Shown here: one piece after another, positions 7,646 to 16,434 of the stretch | Layout: every line of letters begins with the position of its first letter | Numbering within the stretch: the stretch's first letter is position 1 | Origin: Fidelibacterota bacterium | Lineage (GTDB): Bacteria; Fidelibacterota; UBA8477; JABMPR01 | Direction: 5' to 3' | Length of the DNA stretch: 46,835 bases | Assembly: GCA_024278595.1 (NCBI GenBank) | Contig: JAJRSW010000093.1 | Span: forward strand, 1-46,835 | Notes under the pieces: generated by a model | Told to the model about the DNA's origin: nothing | Database searches by the model: none | The model's input: the letters and a program-made list of their open reading frames with translations, nothing else | Made by a program: the position numbers and the translations under genes

Positions 7646-9202
7646 ATGTGTTACAGACAGATCAGATTGATATTTCCGATTATGGCCGTGATTGTTGGCC
7701 TTGGCTCATTGGATGCCCAGGAGACACTTCGCACTTATGACACCCGCGCCATAGATGCATTTATGGATGGCATGGACCTCGAATCAAGTGGGGAAATAGA
7801 ACAGGCTATCATTGCCTATCAAAGAGCCGTTTCATTTGATCCTGGTGCCGCTGATATTCACTTTTCATTAGCCAGGTTGTATTTTCGGCAGGATCAAAAA
7901 GCACTTGCCAAAGCAGCTCTACTTGAAGTTATCAAGCTGCAACCCCACAACTTGAAATCGCTCGAATTACTGGGTGAGATCGCTCAGTCAGAAGGAGAAC
8001 ACAGCCTGGCCTTAAGCTATTTCGATCGGGTTCTGGATGTGGATTATAATAATGACTATGCCGTGCTCCAATCTGCTCAGATTTTTCATGCGCTTGGTGA
8101 TACCATTCGCGAAGCTGAATTTCTGATCCGGCTCTGGGAATTGGATACAGATCGTGTGTCTGCATTACAACGGGCAGAAAACATCTATCTCAATGCCAAC
8201 GATTATCCGCGAATTACCGCACTCTACGATATGCTCATCAAACGCATGCCTACCAAGACTGACCTGGTCGGGCGGCAGATCAGACTATTTCTGGGAATGA
8301 ATCGGTTTTTCGATGCAGAAGCCTTGATGGATTCCCTGATTGAAGTAGCCCCCTATTCCATAGATCTACAGAGTATGAAAACTGATCTGGTGAAAGTAAT
8401 GCACGGTGAAATGGCGGCTGTGGATTATCTCACAGGTGTTCTGGAGAATGATCAAGATTCATGGGAGCTTAAACTGAAACTGAGCCAACTGCTCATTGAT
8501 GCCGGTGAATCAAGTACTGCCCGCAGCATGTTAAAAGAGATCCTGGAAACCCGACCTGAACTATCCAATGCAGTCTCCATGTTGGTTTGGACCTATTTGG
8601 ATGTGGATGATGTGGAAACCGCACGCGACGTACTGGAAAGCTATCTCCCAGCCTTTCCCGATGATTTCTTCCTCCATCGACTGCTGGGCAGTATCTTACA
8701 GAGTATTTCCATCGAGCACGGGGACTCACTTCACTATCAGCAAGCATTGAATGCCATGGAAGCGGCTTTGGATCTCCGTCCTGATGACCAGCAGACCTTG
8801 CACATGATAGCAGGAACACTGGATCTCTTTGGGAAGCGGGAGGAGGTGTTAGAGACCTATCTACACCTGATCGCTCTCGATCCTCAAGATGATCTGGCGC
8901 TGAATAATTATGCTTATTTGCTCACAGAGGGTGAAGTGAGCGAAGATACCCTTCGGCATGCTGCTGAATTTGTGGAACGAGCCTTGATCATAAATCCAGA
9001 TAGCGGTCCTTATCTGGATACCGCGGGGTGGATCTATTTTAAACTGGGTCACGTTCAGCTGGCACGAGAATTTATTGACCGATCCTTAAGTATCAATCCT
9101 GACAATCCTGAGGTTTTAATGCACATGGGGGATGTTTTGGAGTATCTTGGAAAGTCGAATGAAGCCTATATTTACTATATGCGAGCCGGAAAATTACGCT
9201 AA
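7646..9202 (+). CDS. secreted tetratricopeptide-repeat protein
   Basis: The 518-residue protein starts with a probable signal peptide (about residues 1-25, ending SLDAQ) and then contains many TPR units across most of its length, for example the DIHFSLARLYFRQDQKALAK, YAVLQSAQIFHALGDTI and ALNNYAYLLTEG segments. TPR arrays mediate protein contacts, so it is probably a periplasmic or outer-membrane assembly scaffold. An ATG at 7586 would add 20 residues in front of the signal peptide, so I prefer 7646. A GGAGG at 7623-7627 is rather far from this start, which leaves it uncertain. It ends 37 bases before the glycan cluster and may belong to it. No specific partner can be named. Confidence 0.85.
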   Translation: MCYRQIRLIFPIMAVIVGLGSLDAQETLRTYDTRAIDAFMDGMDLESSGEIEQAIIAYQRAVSFDPGAADIHFSLARLYFRQDQKALAKAALLEVIKLQPHNLKSLELLGEIAQSEGEHSLALSYFDRVLDVDYNNDYAVLQSAQIFHALGDTIREAEFLIRLWELDTDRVSALQRAENIYLNANDYPRITALYDMLIKRMPTKTDLVGRQIRLFLGMNRFFDAEALMDSLIEVAPYSIDLQSMKTDLVKVMHGEMAAVDYLTGVLENDQDSWELKLKLSQLLIDAGESSTARSMLKEILETRPELSNAVSMLVWTYLDVDDVETARDVLESYLPAFPDDFFLHRLLGSILQSISIEHGDSLHYQQALNAMEAALDLRPDDQQTLHMIAGTLDLFGKREEVLETYLHLIALDPQDDLALNNYAYLLTEGEVSEDTLRHAAEFVERALIINPDSGPYLDTAGWIYFKLGHVQLAREFIDRSLSINPDNPEVLMHMGDVLEYLGKSNEAYIYYMRAGKLR

Positions 9203-9239
9203 GACACATGAAGAGTTTATATAATATGAGGATGATCCA

Positions 9240-10178
9240 TTGAGCCTGATAAGTGTTGTGGTTCCGCTTTTAAATGAAGCAGAATCTTTAGTAGAACTGC
9301 TATCCCAGATCGATCACTCCCTGGCAGCTTCGCCCCATCAATTTGAGCTCATCTTTATTGATGATGGCTCAACCGATAGATCTCTTGAATTGATTCGAGA
9401 AATGGCCGCGACTGACAACCGGGTAAGGGTGATCAGTTTTCAAAGGAACCATGGTAAAGCGGCCGCCTTGGATGCTGGATTTAAGGCCAGCAAGGGCGAT
9501 TATGTGATTACCATGGATGCTGACCTTCAGGATGATCCCGAAGAAATTCTTCCGCTTATTGCTGTCCTTGAAACAGGCTGGGACATGGTTAGTGGCTGGA
9601 AACAGGTGCGCCATGACCCCATCGGCAAAAGGTGGCCATCAAAATTGTACAACTTTACCGTTGCCAGGCTTTCCGGGATCCCCATCCATGATTTTAATTG
9701 TGGATTGAAAGCCTACACCCGCAAAGTGGTGAAGAATGTGGATCTTTATGGTGAGATGCATCGCTACATTCCGGTTTTGGCAAAGCAGAAAGGCTTTAGC
9801 TGTACTGAAAAAGTGGTCCAGCATCGCGCCCGGAAGTATGGTGCATCAAAATATGGGATCGGCCGGCTATTCACCGGTTATTTGGATCTGTTCACGGTCA
9901 TGTTCCTGGGCAAGTACATGCGTAAGCCTATGCACTTCTTTGGTCTGGCTGGTATGCTGTTGTTTCTCCTGGGTTTTGGAATTCTCGGGTTTTTAACCGT
10001 TCAATGGCTTCAACAATACTTTTTTGGTACGGGTCAATGGATCAACAATCGACCCATGTTTTTCATCGGCATTCTGTTGACCATTATTGGCGGCCAATTT
10101 GTATCCATGGGGCTTTTGGGCGAATTGATCACCAGCTCCCTCCATAAGGAGAATCCCGTCATCCGTGATGACGACTGA
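9240..10178 (+). CDS. family 2 polyprenyl-phosphate glycosyltransferase (GtrB/DPM-like)
   Basis: The 312-residue protein has a GT-A domain with FIDDGSTDRS, DADLQDDPEE (metal and nucleotide-sugar binding), NCGLKAYTRKV and RARKYGASKYG. This pattern is typical of enzymes that move a sugar from a nucleotide to undecaprenyl or dolichyl phosphate. Two C-terminal membrane segments (about 235-257 and 275-297) anchor it. The start is TTG with GAGGA at 9228-9232. A TATAAT at 9220-9225 lies just upstream but lacks a matching -35 and would leave almost no leader. It is the first gene of the glycan cluster and probably primes or decorates the lipid-linked glycan. Confidence 0.9.
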   Translation: MSLISVVVPLLNEAESLVELLSQIDHSLAASPHQFELIFIDDGSTDRSLELIREMAATDNRVRVISFQRNHGKAAALDAGFKASKGDYVITMDADLQDDPEEILPLIAVLETGWDMVSGWKQVRHDPIGKRWPSKLYNFTVARLSGIPIHDFNCGLKAYTRKVVKNVDLYGEMHRYIPVLAKQKGFSCTEKVVQHRARKYGASKYGIGRLFTGYLDLFTVMFLGKYMRKPMHFFGLAGMLLFLLGFGILGFLTVQWLQQYFFGTGQWINNRPMFFIGILLTIIGGQFVSMGLLGELITSSLHKENPVIRDDD

Positions 10179-10190
10179 TCCGGTTTTAGT

Positions 10191-11315
10191 GTGCGACTCT
10201 CTTTGATCAGTGTTGGGCCACCGTATCGCGGTGGCATTTCAGATTTAAGCGCTTTGATCTACGAAGAGTTAAGCCGGGATCACAGCGTTCAGTTTATTAA
10301 TTATTCCCGTCAATACCCGCAACTACTCTTTCCCGGAAAAACTGAATATAAGGTGGGGCAACTTGCCTCTGAATTTCCATCGGAAAGAATTCTGGATTCC
10401 ATCAACCCCTTGACCTGGTTTAAAGTCGTGCAACGGGTCAAGGCCTTTGAATCGGATTGGGTCCTGTTCAGATATTGGAACCCCTTTTTTGCACCATTGA
10501 TCAATGTTATTAGCCGACAGTTATCGCGCGCAGGGGTGCGGGTTGCTGTATTGGTTGATAATCTCATACCTCATGAGGAATCCAGGCTTGATTCCTGGAT
10601 GGCTCACAGGGTCCTCGCTCACGCAGATCAGGTATTTACCATGTCAAAAGCCGTTAGTGAAGATGTTCTGGCACAGGCACCGCAAGCCGCGGTTGCCACC
10701 TTGTTTCATCCCCTTTACGAGATCTATCATTCCAGTTACACTCAGCAAACAGCCCGGGAGAAATTGGGCTTATCGGATCAGCCGGTTATCCTGTTCTTTG
10801 GCCTGATCAGACCCTACAAAGGCTTGGATATCCTGATCAACGCTTTGGGACTCATCCAAGCTGACCTGGACAACTTCAAGGCGTATATTTTGGGTGAGGC
10901 TTATGAGGATGAGCAAAAATACCTGGATCTGATCAGCAGCACTGGAATAGCCTCCCAGGTAGTTTACCGCAACGAGTTTATCCCGGATGATGAGCTACCC
11001 CTGTATTTTGCTGCCTGCGATGTTCTTGTATTACCATATCGAACCGCTACTCAAAGCGGTATCATTGGAATCGCCTTCCAGATGGATCGACCCGTCATCG
11101 CTACCCGGGTCGGGGGTCTGGGTGAGTACATCGAAGAGGGTAAAACCGGTTATCTGGTGGCCCCTGAGGATCCCCGGGCACTGGGTGATGCTGTTTTGAA
11201 GTTTTTTAGGGGCAATGATCGGACGGCCATGTCTGATCAGGTCAGATCGTCCAAAGCCCAATTCTCGATTGGAAAATTTTGCTCACAAATGCTGAAAGTC
11301 CTCCGGGATGAGTAA
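10191..11315 (+). CDS. family 4 glycosyltransferase
   Basis: The 374-residue protein has the GT-B layout. The N-terminal half begins with a glycine-rich SVGPPYRGGISD loop; the C-terminal half has FGLIRPYKGLDILINA and the donor-binding RPVIATRVGGLGEYIEEG segment, which includes the usual GT4 Glu pair. It should transfer a sugar from a nucleotide donor to a growing glycan on the cytoplasmic side of the membrane. The start is GTG, 12 bases after the previous stop. The 3' end overlaps the next glycosyltransferase by 8 bases, so they are translated together. Donor and acceptor cannot be assigned. Confidence 0.9.
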   Translation: MRLSLISVGPPYRGGISDLSALIYEELSRDHSVQFINYSRQYPQLLFPGKTEYKVGQLASEFPSERILDSINPLTWFKVVQRVKAFESDWVLFRYWNPFFAPLINVISRQLSRAGVRVAVLVDNLIPHEESRLDSWMAHRVLAHADQVFTMSKAVSEDVLAQAPQAAVATLFHPLYEIYHSSYTQQTAREKLGLSDQPVILFFGLIRPYKGLDILINALGLIQADLDNFKAYILGEAYEDEQKYLDLISSTGIASQVVYRNEFIPDDELPLYFAACDVLVLPYRTATQSGIIGIAFQMDRPVIATRVGGLGEYIEEGKTGYLVAPEDPRALGDAVLKFFRGNDRTAMSDQVRSSKAQFSIGKFCSQMLKVLRDE

Positions 11316-12150
11316 ACCAGGTGTCTGTATATTGGTGCTCAATTGGAATGGGGCTGAGGACACTCTGGAGTGTCTCAACTCGCTCCAAAGTTTGAGCTAT
11401 GAGAATGCCCGGGTACTGGTGATCGATAATGGATCTGATGATGATTCAGTTTCAATGATCCAACAGGCCTATCCTGACGTACAATTGTTGGAACTGGAAC
11501 AGAATTTACTGTATGGCGGCGGAAATAATGCCGGATTGGCATGGGCTCACACCCATAAATATGAATATGTGGTATTTCTTAATAACGATACCACTGTGGA
11601 ACCTGATTTTGTGGAACCGCTGGTGGCTGCTTTTAGTGAGCAGGAGCATGTGGGCATGGTCGCTCCCTTAATGTGTTATGCGGCAGAACCTGATCAGGTA
11701 TGGTACGGTGGGGGTGTGGTGAATCTATGGACTGGAACAGTGGCCCATAAGCATATTCGAGATTTAGTTACCACAGTTGGCTCACAAGCCGTACGCACAG
11801 ATTATATCACAGGCTGCTGTTTGATGATGCCTACTAAACTGGTAAACGAGTTGGCGGGCTTTGATCCAGTTTTTGATATGTATGGTGAAGATGTGGATCT
11901 TTCGTTACGCTGTCGTAAAGCCGGGTATCATCTGATGTTTGTACCTGAGAGTAAAATTTACCACAAAGTATCAGCATCTATGGGGGGTGAATTTGGCCTC
12001 AAAAAGATTAAGCGAAAAGCACAGGGACTTTTTAAAATATACCAACGCTATGTACGTTGGTATCAGTGGCCGGGTATACTGGTGAGCCAGAGTGTGTTGG
12101 CAATGGTCAATCTGATTAAAATCCTAAAATATCGGGTAATATCTTTATGA
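11308..12150 (+). CDS. family 2 glycosyltransferase (rhamnosyltransferase type)
   Basis: The 280-residue protein opens with VLNWNGAEDTLECLNSL, followed by NNDTTVEPDFV (the metal-binding DxD-like site) and MYGEDVDLSLRCRKAGY, the ED motif with catalytic base. This combination is common in GT2 enzymes of the WbbL/rhamnosyltransferase group. It is probably cytosolic and membrane-associated, with a hydrophobic C-terminal helix. It overlaps both neighbours, 8 bases upstream and 4 bases (ATGA) downstream, so it is an operon member. The rhamnose assignment is by similarity of motifs only; no dTDP-rhamnose synthesis genes are in the window. Confidence 0.88.
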   Translation: MSKPGVCILVLNWNGAEDTLECLNSLQSLSYENARVLVIDNGSDDDSVSMIQQAYPDVQLLELEQNLLYGGGNNAGLAWAHTHKYEYVVFLNNDTTVEPDFVEPLVAAFSEQEHVGMVAPLMCYAAEPDQVWYGGGVVNLWTGTVAHKHIRDLVTTVGSQAVRTDYITGCCLMMPTKLVNELAGFDPVFDMYGEDVDLSLRCRKAGYHLMFVPESKIYHKVSASMGGEFGLKKIKRKAQGLFKIYQRYVRWYQWPGILVSQSVLAMVNLIKILKYRVISL

Positions 12151-13502
12151 ATATCCTATTTACTACCTCAGCTGAACCTGAACTGAGCCCTTTTTTTACC
12201 AGTGAAAAACGACCGCCCCTGGGCATGGGATGCCTCATGTCCATCGTTCGGGATGCTGGGCATGAAATATTTTTCATCGATAACTATCTGGAACCATCCA
12301 ACTTTATCGAAGAGGACTACCTGCAGAGTAATGCTATAGATATTGTGGCGATTTATGCGAATACCATCTGTTATCGTGATACATTGAGAATGTTCAATGA
12401 AATCAATACCCTCCGCACCAAGGGTTCCTGGCAGGGTAAGATCATTGTCGGAGGTCCCCATACTTCAGTCGCCCTTGATACCATTCCTGACTTCGTGGAT
12501 CACATTGTTCAGGGAGAAGGAGAACTGGCAATTCTTGAAATAGTTGGAGGACAAACAAATGAACGAGTTATCAATAGTGAGAGTACCTATGAATTAGACT
12601 CGCTGCCTTTTCAACCATGGGACATTTTCAACAAGCTGCCCTATGATTTTTCATGTAACTGGATGGATGTGGAACCAGTTTTTACGATGAATACCAGTCG
12701 CGGATGTCCATTCAAGTGCACATTTTGCTCAGTAAATAGTGTCTGGGGAAAAAGCTACCGGTATTACAACACAGAGCGAATTATTTCTGAAATTCAATTT
12801 TTGATCGATAATTATGATGCGAAGGGGATCTATTTTAGAGAAGATCATTTTACGCTCAATGTGAAGAGAACCAAAGAATTCTGCCATCAAATGATTGAAC
12901 AAAAGATCCCTGTAAGTTGGGCTTGCGAAACGAGGGTTGATCGGATCTCGGAAGATCTGGTTCAATTAATGAGTGAAGCCAGATGCAAAGCAGTTTATTT
13001 AGGAGTGGAAAGTGGGAGTCAGAGAATTCTGGACAAATTAAAAAAGGGTATAACCGTCGAGCAAATTGAAAATGCGGTGAATTTGTTTCACAAATATAAG
13101 ATTAGAGTCTACTGTAGCCTTATCACGGGTATCCCGGGTGAGACCTTTGAAGATTATAGGTTAACCAGAGATCTAATGTCCAAACTTAAGCCATACTCCC
13201 ATTCATACGGCGTTTTTGTGGGGATCCCCGATAGTCCACTTTATGAGGAAGTATTAACAGATAAATCCTATGAATATGAGGATGAAATTGGACTGTTATA
13301 CATGCCAGGATATGATATCAAAGCCCGCTACTTTTACAACTCCAGTAGCCAGGAACTAGTGAATTATAAATTTAAACAGAGGACAGCATTTGATAGGGAT
13401 CTGATGAAAGACTTCCCGATCCATTACTTAAAGGGATTTTTTCCAAGGGTAGCTAGCAAGATGGGAAGAATGTTTACGAATCTGTTTACCTTTAATTATT
13501 AA
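12147..13502 (+). CDS. B12-binding-domain radical SAM protein
   Basis: The 451-residue protein has an N-terminal cobalamin-binding-like fold (about residues 20-140, with GMGCLMSIVRDAGHEIFFID and VGGPHTSVALDT). A radical SAM domain follows, with its 4Fe-4S cysteines at C187, C191 and C194 (CPFKCTFC). The classical B12 DxHxxG motif is not intact, as is common in this subgroup. Such enzymes perform radical methylations and other difficult modifications of sugars, lipids or natural products. Its place inside the glycan operon (ATGA overlap upstream) suggests it alters a sugar or the lipid anchor. This gene looks more AT-rich than its neighbours, which may mean the cluster was acquired. The substrate is unknown. 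Confidence 0.88.
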   Translation: MNILFTTSAEPELSPFFTSEKRPPLGMGCLMSIVRDAGHEIFFIDNYLEPSNFIEEDYLQSNAIDIVAIYANTICYRDTLRMFNEINTLRTKGSWQGKIIVGGPHTSVALDTIPDFVDHIVQGEGELAILEIVGGQTNERVINSESTYELDSLPFQPWDIFNKLPYDFSCNWMDVEPVFTMNTSRGCPFKCTFCSVNSVWGKSYRYYNTERIISEIQFLIDNYDAKGIYFREDHFTLNVKRTKEFCHQMIEQKIPVSWACETRVDRISEDLVQLMSEARCKAVYLGVESGSQRILDKLKKGITVEQIENAVNLFHKYKIRVYCSLITGIPGETFEDYRLTRDLMSKLKPYSHSYGVFVGIPDSPLYEEVLTDKSYEYEDEIGLLYMPGYDIKARYFYNSSSQELVNYKFKQRTAFDRDLMKDFPIHYLKGFFPRVASKMGRMFTNLFTFNY

Positions 13503-13515
13503 TACCAAGTGGTAT
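13502..13515 (+). other. short hairpin after radical SAM gene
   Basis: ATACCA and TGGTAT form a perfect 6-bp inverted repeat around a 2-base loop directly at the radical SAM stop codon. No T-run follows, so it is not a standard terminator. It lies in a 75-base gap that also contains the AGGAG ribosome-binding site of the methyltransferase (13568-13572). The role is unclear. Confidence 0.3.
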
Positions 13516-13577
13516 AAAACAAAGTGATGAATACTACAGGCTGATACGTAGCGAAAATATCTATTATTAGGAGCTAT

Positions 13578-14270
13578 ATGCGCAAGAAAAATAAGCTATG
13601 GAAACGAATTCCAGTGCTGGCCAGGCTCGGGGAAAATGTTGGTCTACTCCTGGTCATCCTGAAATATAAAATTGGTGCTGATGTATTGCACATGAATGAA
13701 AGAGCAGATCCTGATGCTGAGGAATGGCATGACAATCCATGGCAACAGGTATTCAATAGGCGGCGTGACTTTGCCGTGCAACATTCCAAAGATAAAAAGG
13801 TACTGGATCTTTGTTGTGGTACCGGTTGGACCTCCCATGCCATGGCTAAGGTCGCCACCCATGTCACTGCAGTTGATTACTCAGATCAAGCTCTCTCCAT
13901 TGCTCGTGAAAGATATGGTCTGGACAACATTGATTTTATTCAAATGGATGCGACAGACCTTTCAATGGAGAGCGACTCTTTTGATACGGTGGTAAGTATG
14001 GAAGCCATTGAACATTTTACCAAAGAGAATGGTGACAAATTGATCCGGGAGGTGCATCGGGTCTTGAAAGATGGCGGTGTATTTGTGGGCAGTACTCCAG
14101 CTGTTGAGAACAGAAACCCATTAAAAATTTATTCATTACAACTCCAGGATCCCTATCATCTGTTTTTGTATTCCAAGGCTATCCTGGAAGCAGCATTAGG
14201 GGAGGTCTTCCGCGAAGTTGAAGTGATTCCTCAAGAAAATGACTGGTTATTATTTGCATGCAAAAAATGA
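13578..14270 (+). CDS. class I SAM-dependent methyltransferase
   Basis: The 230-residue protein carries the class I methyltransferase motifs: motif I VLDLCCGTGWTSHAM (about residues 75-89), the acidic end of strand 2 (AVDYSDQALS), an IQMDATDL segment, and MEAIEHFTKENGDKLIREVH typical of the Methyltransf_11 group. It should methylate a small molecule, sugar or lipid using S-adenosylmethionine in the cytosol. The ribosome-binding site is TAGGAG at 13567-13572. The stop overlaps the next gene (ATGA), which ties it to the toroid protein. A hydrophobic N-terminal patch may mark loose membrane contact. Glycan methylation is the likely role by context. Confidence 0.87.
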   Translation: MRKKNKLWKRIPVLARLGENVGLLLVILKYKIGADVLHMNERADPDAEEWHDNPWQQVFNRRRDFAVQHSKDKKVLDLCCGTGWTSHAMAKVATHVTAVDYSDQALSIARERYGLDNIDFIQMDATDLSMESDSFDTVVSMEAIEHFTKENGDKLIREVHRVLKDGGVFVGSTPAVENRNPLKIYSLQLQDPYHLFLYSKAILEAALGEVFREVEVIPQENDWLLFACKK

Positions 14271-15451
14271 ACAAACAACAGATCATAGATTATATTCTAT
14301 CGATCAAGGCTGAGGGACATGGCTTTTACCTGCAAAAAGATTACCGACAACGCACACTGATGAGCTCATCTTTTGCAATCATGACCATGGAATTGATCGG
14401 TGAGTTATCCAAATTAGATCAGATCCGGGAGTCAGACTATTTTCTGGACGCTCAACAAGCTGATTCAGGTCTGTTTATCGATCCAGCGTGGGAAAGATCG
14501 ATCTCAGACATCCACGATCCTGAACAAAATTATTTACATTATCAGACGACCGCATTTGCCCTTTCTACTTTGAATGCTATGGGCCTGGAACCACAACACA
14601 AGCTTAGATTTCTCGAACCCTTCAGAGGTGCATCATATTTGGCTGCCTGGTTAGCATCGTTGGAATGGGCAAATCCCTGGCATATCAGTAATAAGATCAT
14701 GTTTATTCTACAGTTCTTATCCTATGAAGATATAATGCACAGTAATCAAACAAGCCGGGAGGCAGTGCTATTTATTCTAAAGACACTTCAGAAATACCAG
14801 GATTCACAAACTGGGCTTTGGGGAACAAATAGAGGTGCATCAACCTTCAATGGAATGGCTGGCACCTTTCACTTTTTGAGCTTTTACCAATACTATGGAG
14901 TCGCTATAGACCATACCAGCAAAATGCATAATGCTACCCTTAGTCTTCAGGCTGGAGATGGTCTATTCCATCCCTTTGGGGGTGGTGGTGGGTGTGAAGA
15001 TCTGGATGCGCTCTATATTCTAAACACAATCGAACCAGCTAAGCACACCAGTGAGAACTTCAAGAAGCAAATGGCAAAGTCATATCAGGGCCTTCTCAAT
15101 GCCCGGAATACTGATGGTGGATTTTGCTGGTCCAAGCGTCCCCTCTGGGATCTGTCAGTGAGTGTTCCTTTTTTGAATCCATTTTCAGCGATATTTCACA
15201 TCGATATGGCCAAGTGGATCATCAAGCGTAAGTTTCTCTCACTCCTGGTTCCTTCCCTGAGAGACCCCATCTCCTACCGATACAGCAATTGGGATCAGAT
15301 GAAATACGACGTCGATGCTAGTGACACATGGTCAACCTGGGTTCGGCTCCTATCGCTAGCTTCTATCGAAAGATCCTTCCCAGAATTTAAGGAGCATGAT
15401 ATCCAGTTTCATCACCGCTCTCTTCCAGCACTGGGATGGTTATTACCTTGA
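14267..15451 (+). CDS. prenyltransferase/squalene-oxidase-repeat-like (alpha/alpha toroid) protein
   Basis: The 394-residue protein contains repeated helical units with QxxDGxF-like turns: LDAQQADSGLFID, QDSQTGLWG, LQAGDGLFHPFGGG and LNARNTDGGFCW. These resemble the repeats of the alpha/alpha toroid fold in squalene cyclases, protein prenyltransferases and related proteins. A cluster GGGGGCEDLDALY near residue 245 contains adjacent acidic residues. I do not see the DXDDTA motif of true squalene-hopene cyclases, so cyclisation is not supported. I chose the ATG at 14267 because it overlaps the previous stop as ATGA, as elsewhere in this cluster. It could bind a polyprenyl carrier or modify glycan lipid; the function is unknown. 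Confidence 0.7.
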   Translation: MNKQQIIDYILSIKAEGHGFYLQKDYRQRTLMSSSFAIMTMELIGELSKLDQIRESDYFLDAQQADSGLFIDPAWERSISDIHDPEQNYLHYQTTAFALSTLNAMGLEPQHKLRFLEPFRGASYLAAWLASLEWANPWHISNKIMFILQFLSYEDIMHSNQTSREAVLFILKTLQKYQDSQTGLWGTNRGASTFNGMAGTFHFLSFYQYYGVAIDHTSKMHNATLSLQAGDGLFHPFGGGGGCEDLDALYILNTIEPAKHTSENFKKQMAKSYQGLLNARNTDGGFCWSKRPLWDLSVSVPFLNPFSAIFHIDMAKWIIKRKFLSLLVPSLRDPISYRYSNWDQMKYDVDASDTWSTWVRLLSLASIERSFPEFKEHDIQFHHRSLPALGWLLP

Positions 15452-16434
15452 CCCATATACCAGAAATATCTGTTGTGATGGGGGTCAACCGGGATGAAGG
15501 ATCTCTTGGGAAAACCATCGATAGTATTCTGGAACAAAGCTTTACTGATTTTGAATTTATTATCTTAAACGATGGTAGCGATGTTGGCGTAACAACCATC
15601 GTTGAGCAATACACCGACCCCAGGATCATTCACGTCCCTCTGGAAAAAGTGGGACTCACAAAAGCCCTGAATATTGGTGTTGAACAAGCCCGTGGTAAGT
15701 ATATCGCTCGCCAGGATGCTGGAGATATCTCTTATCCGCAGCGTTTAGAAGTACAGCTGGAATATTTTAAACGACACGAATCACTTGGCATACTGGGATC
15801 CGGAGTAGCAGAAACAACTGTTGATGGTGACCACCTGGGCAATATTCAATTCTTTGAAGAGTCTTCGGCGATAAAGCAGCATCTACCTTTTCAGAATACC
15901 TTCTGCCATGGTGCAATGATGTTCTCCCGGGAGTTGGTTATTGCTGCAGGCCTTTATCGTGAATCATTTATAAAAGCCCAGGATTACGACTTGTGGTTGC
16001 GGATGGCTGAGAACCACGAACTACATAATTTACCAGCAATTCTGTATAACCGGGTTATCGATAAAGATTCAATCTCCATCAGATCAAAAGCCACTCAGGC
16101 CGAATACGCCCGTTTGGCACGTGAATCGGCAGTTGCTAGATCTCAGGGGAGGGTAGAACCCACCATGGAAACAGACACCGCTCATGCGGATGATGAGATC
16201 GTGGTCAATAAGAACCGTCAGGATGGAGATTACTATCTACATTGTGGACGATTACTACTCACCAATCGTAAACAGCAAGCAGCCCGGCGTCTTTTTCTGC
16301 GCTCGTTGCGGGCCTGGCCCTTCAACAAATACAGCTATTTATTTCTGTGGGCTACTTTTGTCCCCACCACAATCATTGATGGGGTCGAACGACATTGGAA
16401 GCATTTTCAGAAAAAAAAAGGAATTCAAGTCTGA
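15436..16434 (+). CDS. family 2 glycosyltransferase
   Basis: The 332-residue protein has a GT-A domain at about residues 8-230: ISVVMGVNRDEGSLGKTID, FIILNDGSD, the ARQDAGDISYPQR metal-binding region and AQDYDLWLRMAE near the catalytic base. The C-terminal 100 residues are helical and basic and may be a membrane-association or TPR-like tail. It is expected to add one sugar to the glycan. The ATG start overlaps the previous gene by 16 bases. A TTG at 15448, forming a TTGA overlap, is an equally plausible start because this genome uses TTG elsewhere. Confidence 0.88.
   Translation: MVITLTHIPEISVVMGVNRDEGSLGKTIDSILEQSFTDFEFIILNDGSDVGVTTIVEQYTDPRIIHVPLEKVGLTKALNIGVEQARGKYIARQDAGDISYPQRLEVQLEYFKRHESLGILGSGVAETTVDGDHLGNIQFFEESSAIKQHLPFQNTFCHGAMMFSRELVIAAGLYRESFIKAQDYDLWLRMAENHELHNLPAILYNRVIDKDSISIRSKATQAEYARLARESAVARSQGRVEPTMETDTAHADDEIVVNKNRQDGDYYLHCGRLLLTNRKQQAARRLFLRSLRAWPFNKYSYLFLWATFVPTTIIDGVERHWKHFQKKKGIQV

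Noticed and set aside
9194-9225. Promoter for the glycan cluster (TATAAT at 9220-9225)
   Set aside because: The -10 is good, but no -35 lies at normal spacing, and a start site there would leave almost no leader before the TTG start. I mention it only under the gene.
14267-15451. Squalene-hopene cyclase assignment
   Set aside because: The QxDG-like turns fit the toroid fold, but the catalytic DXDDTA motif is not present and the protein is shorter than the two-domain cyclases.
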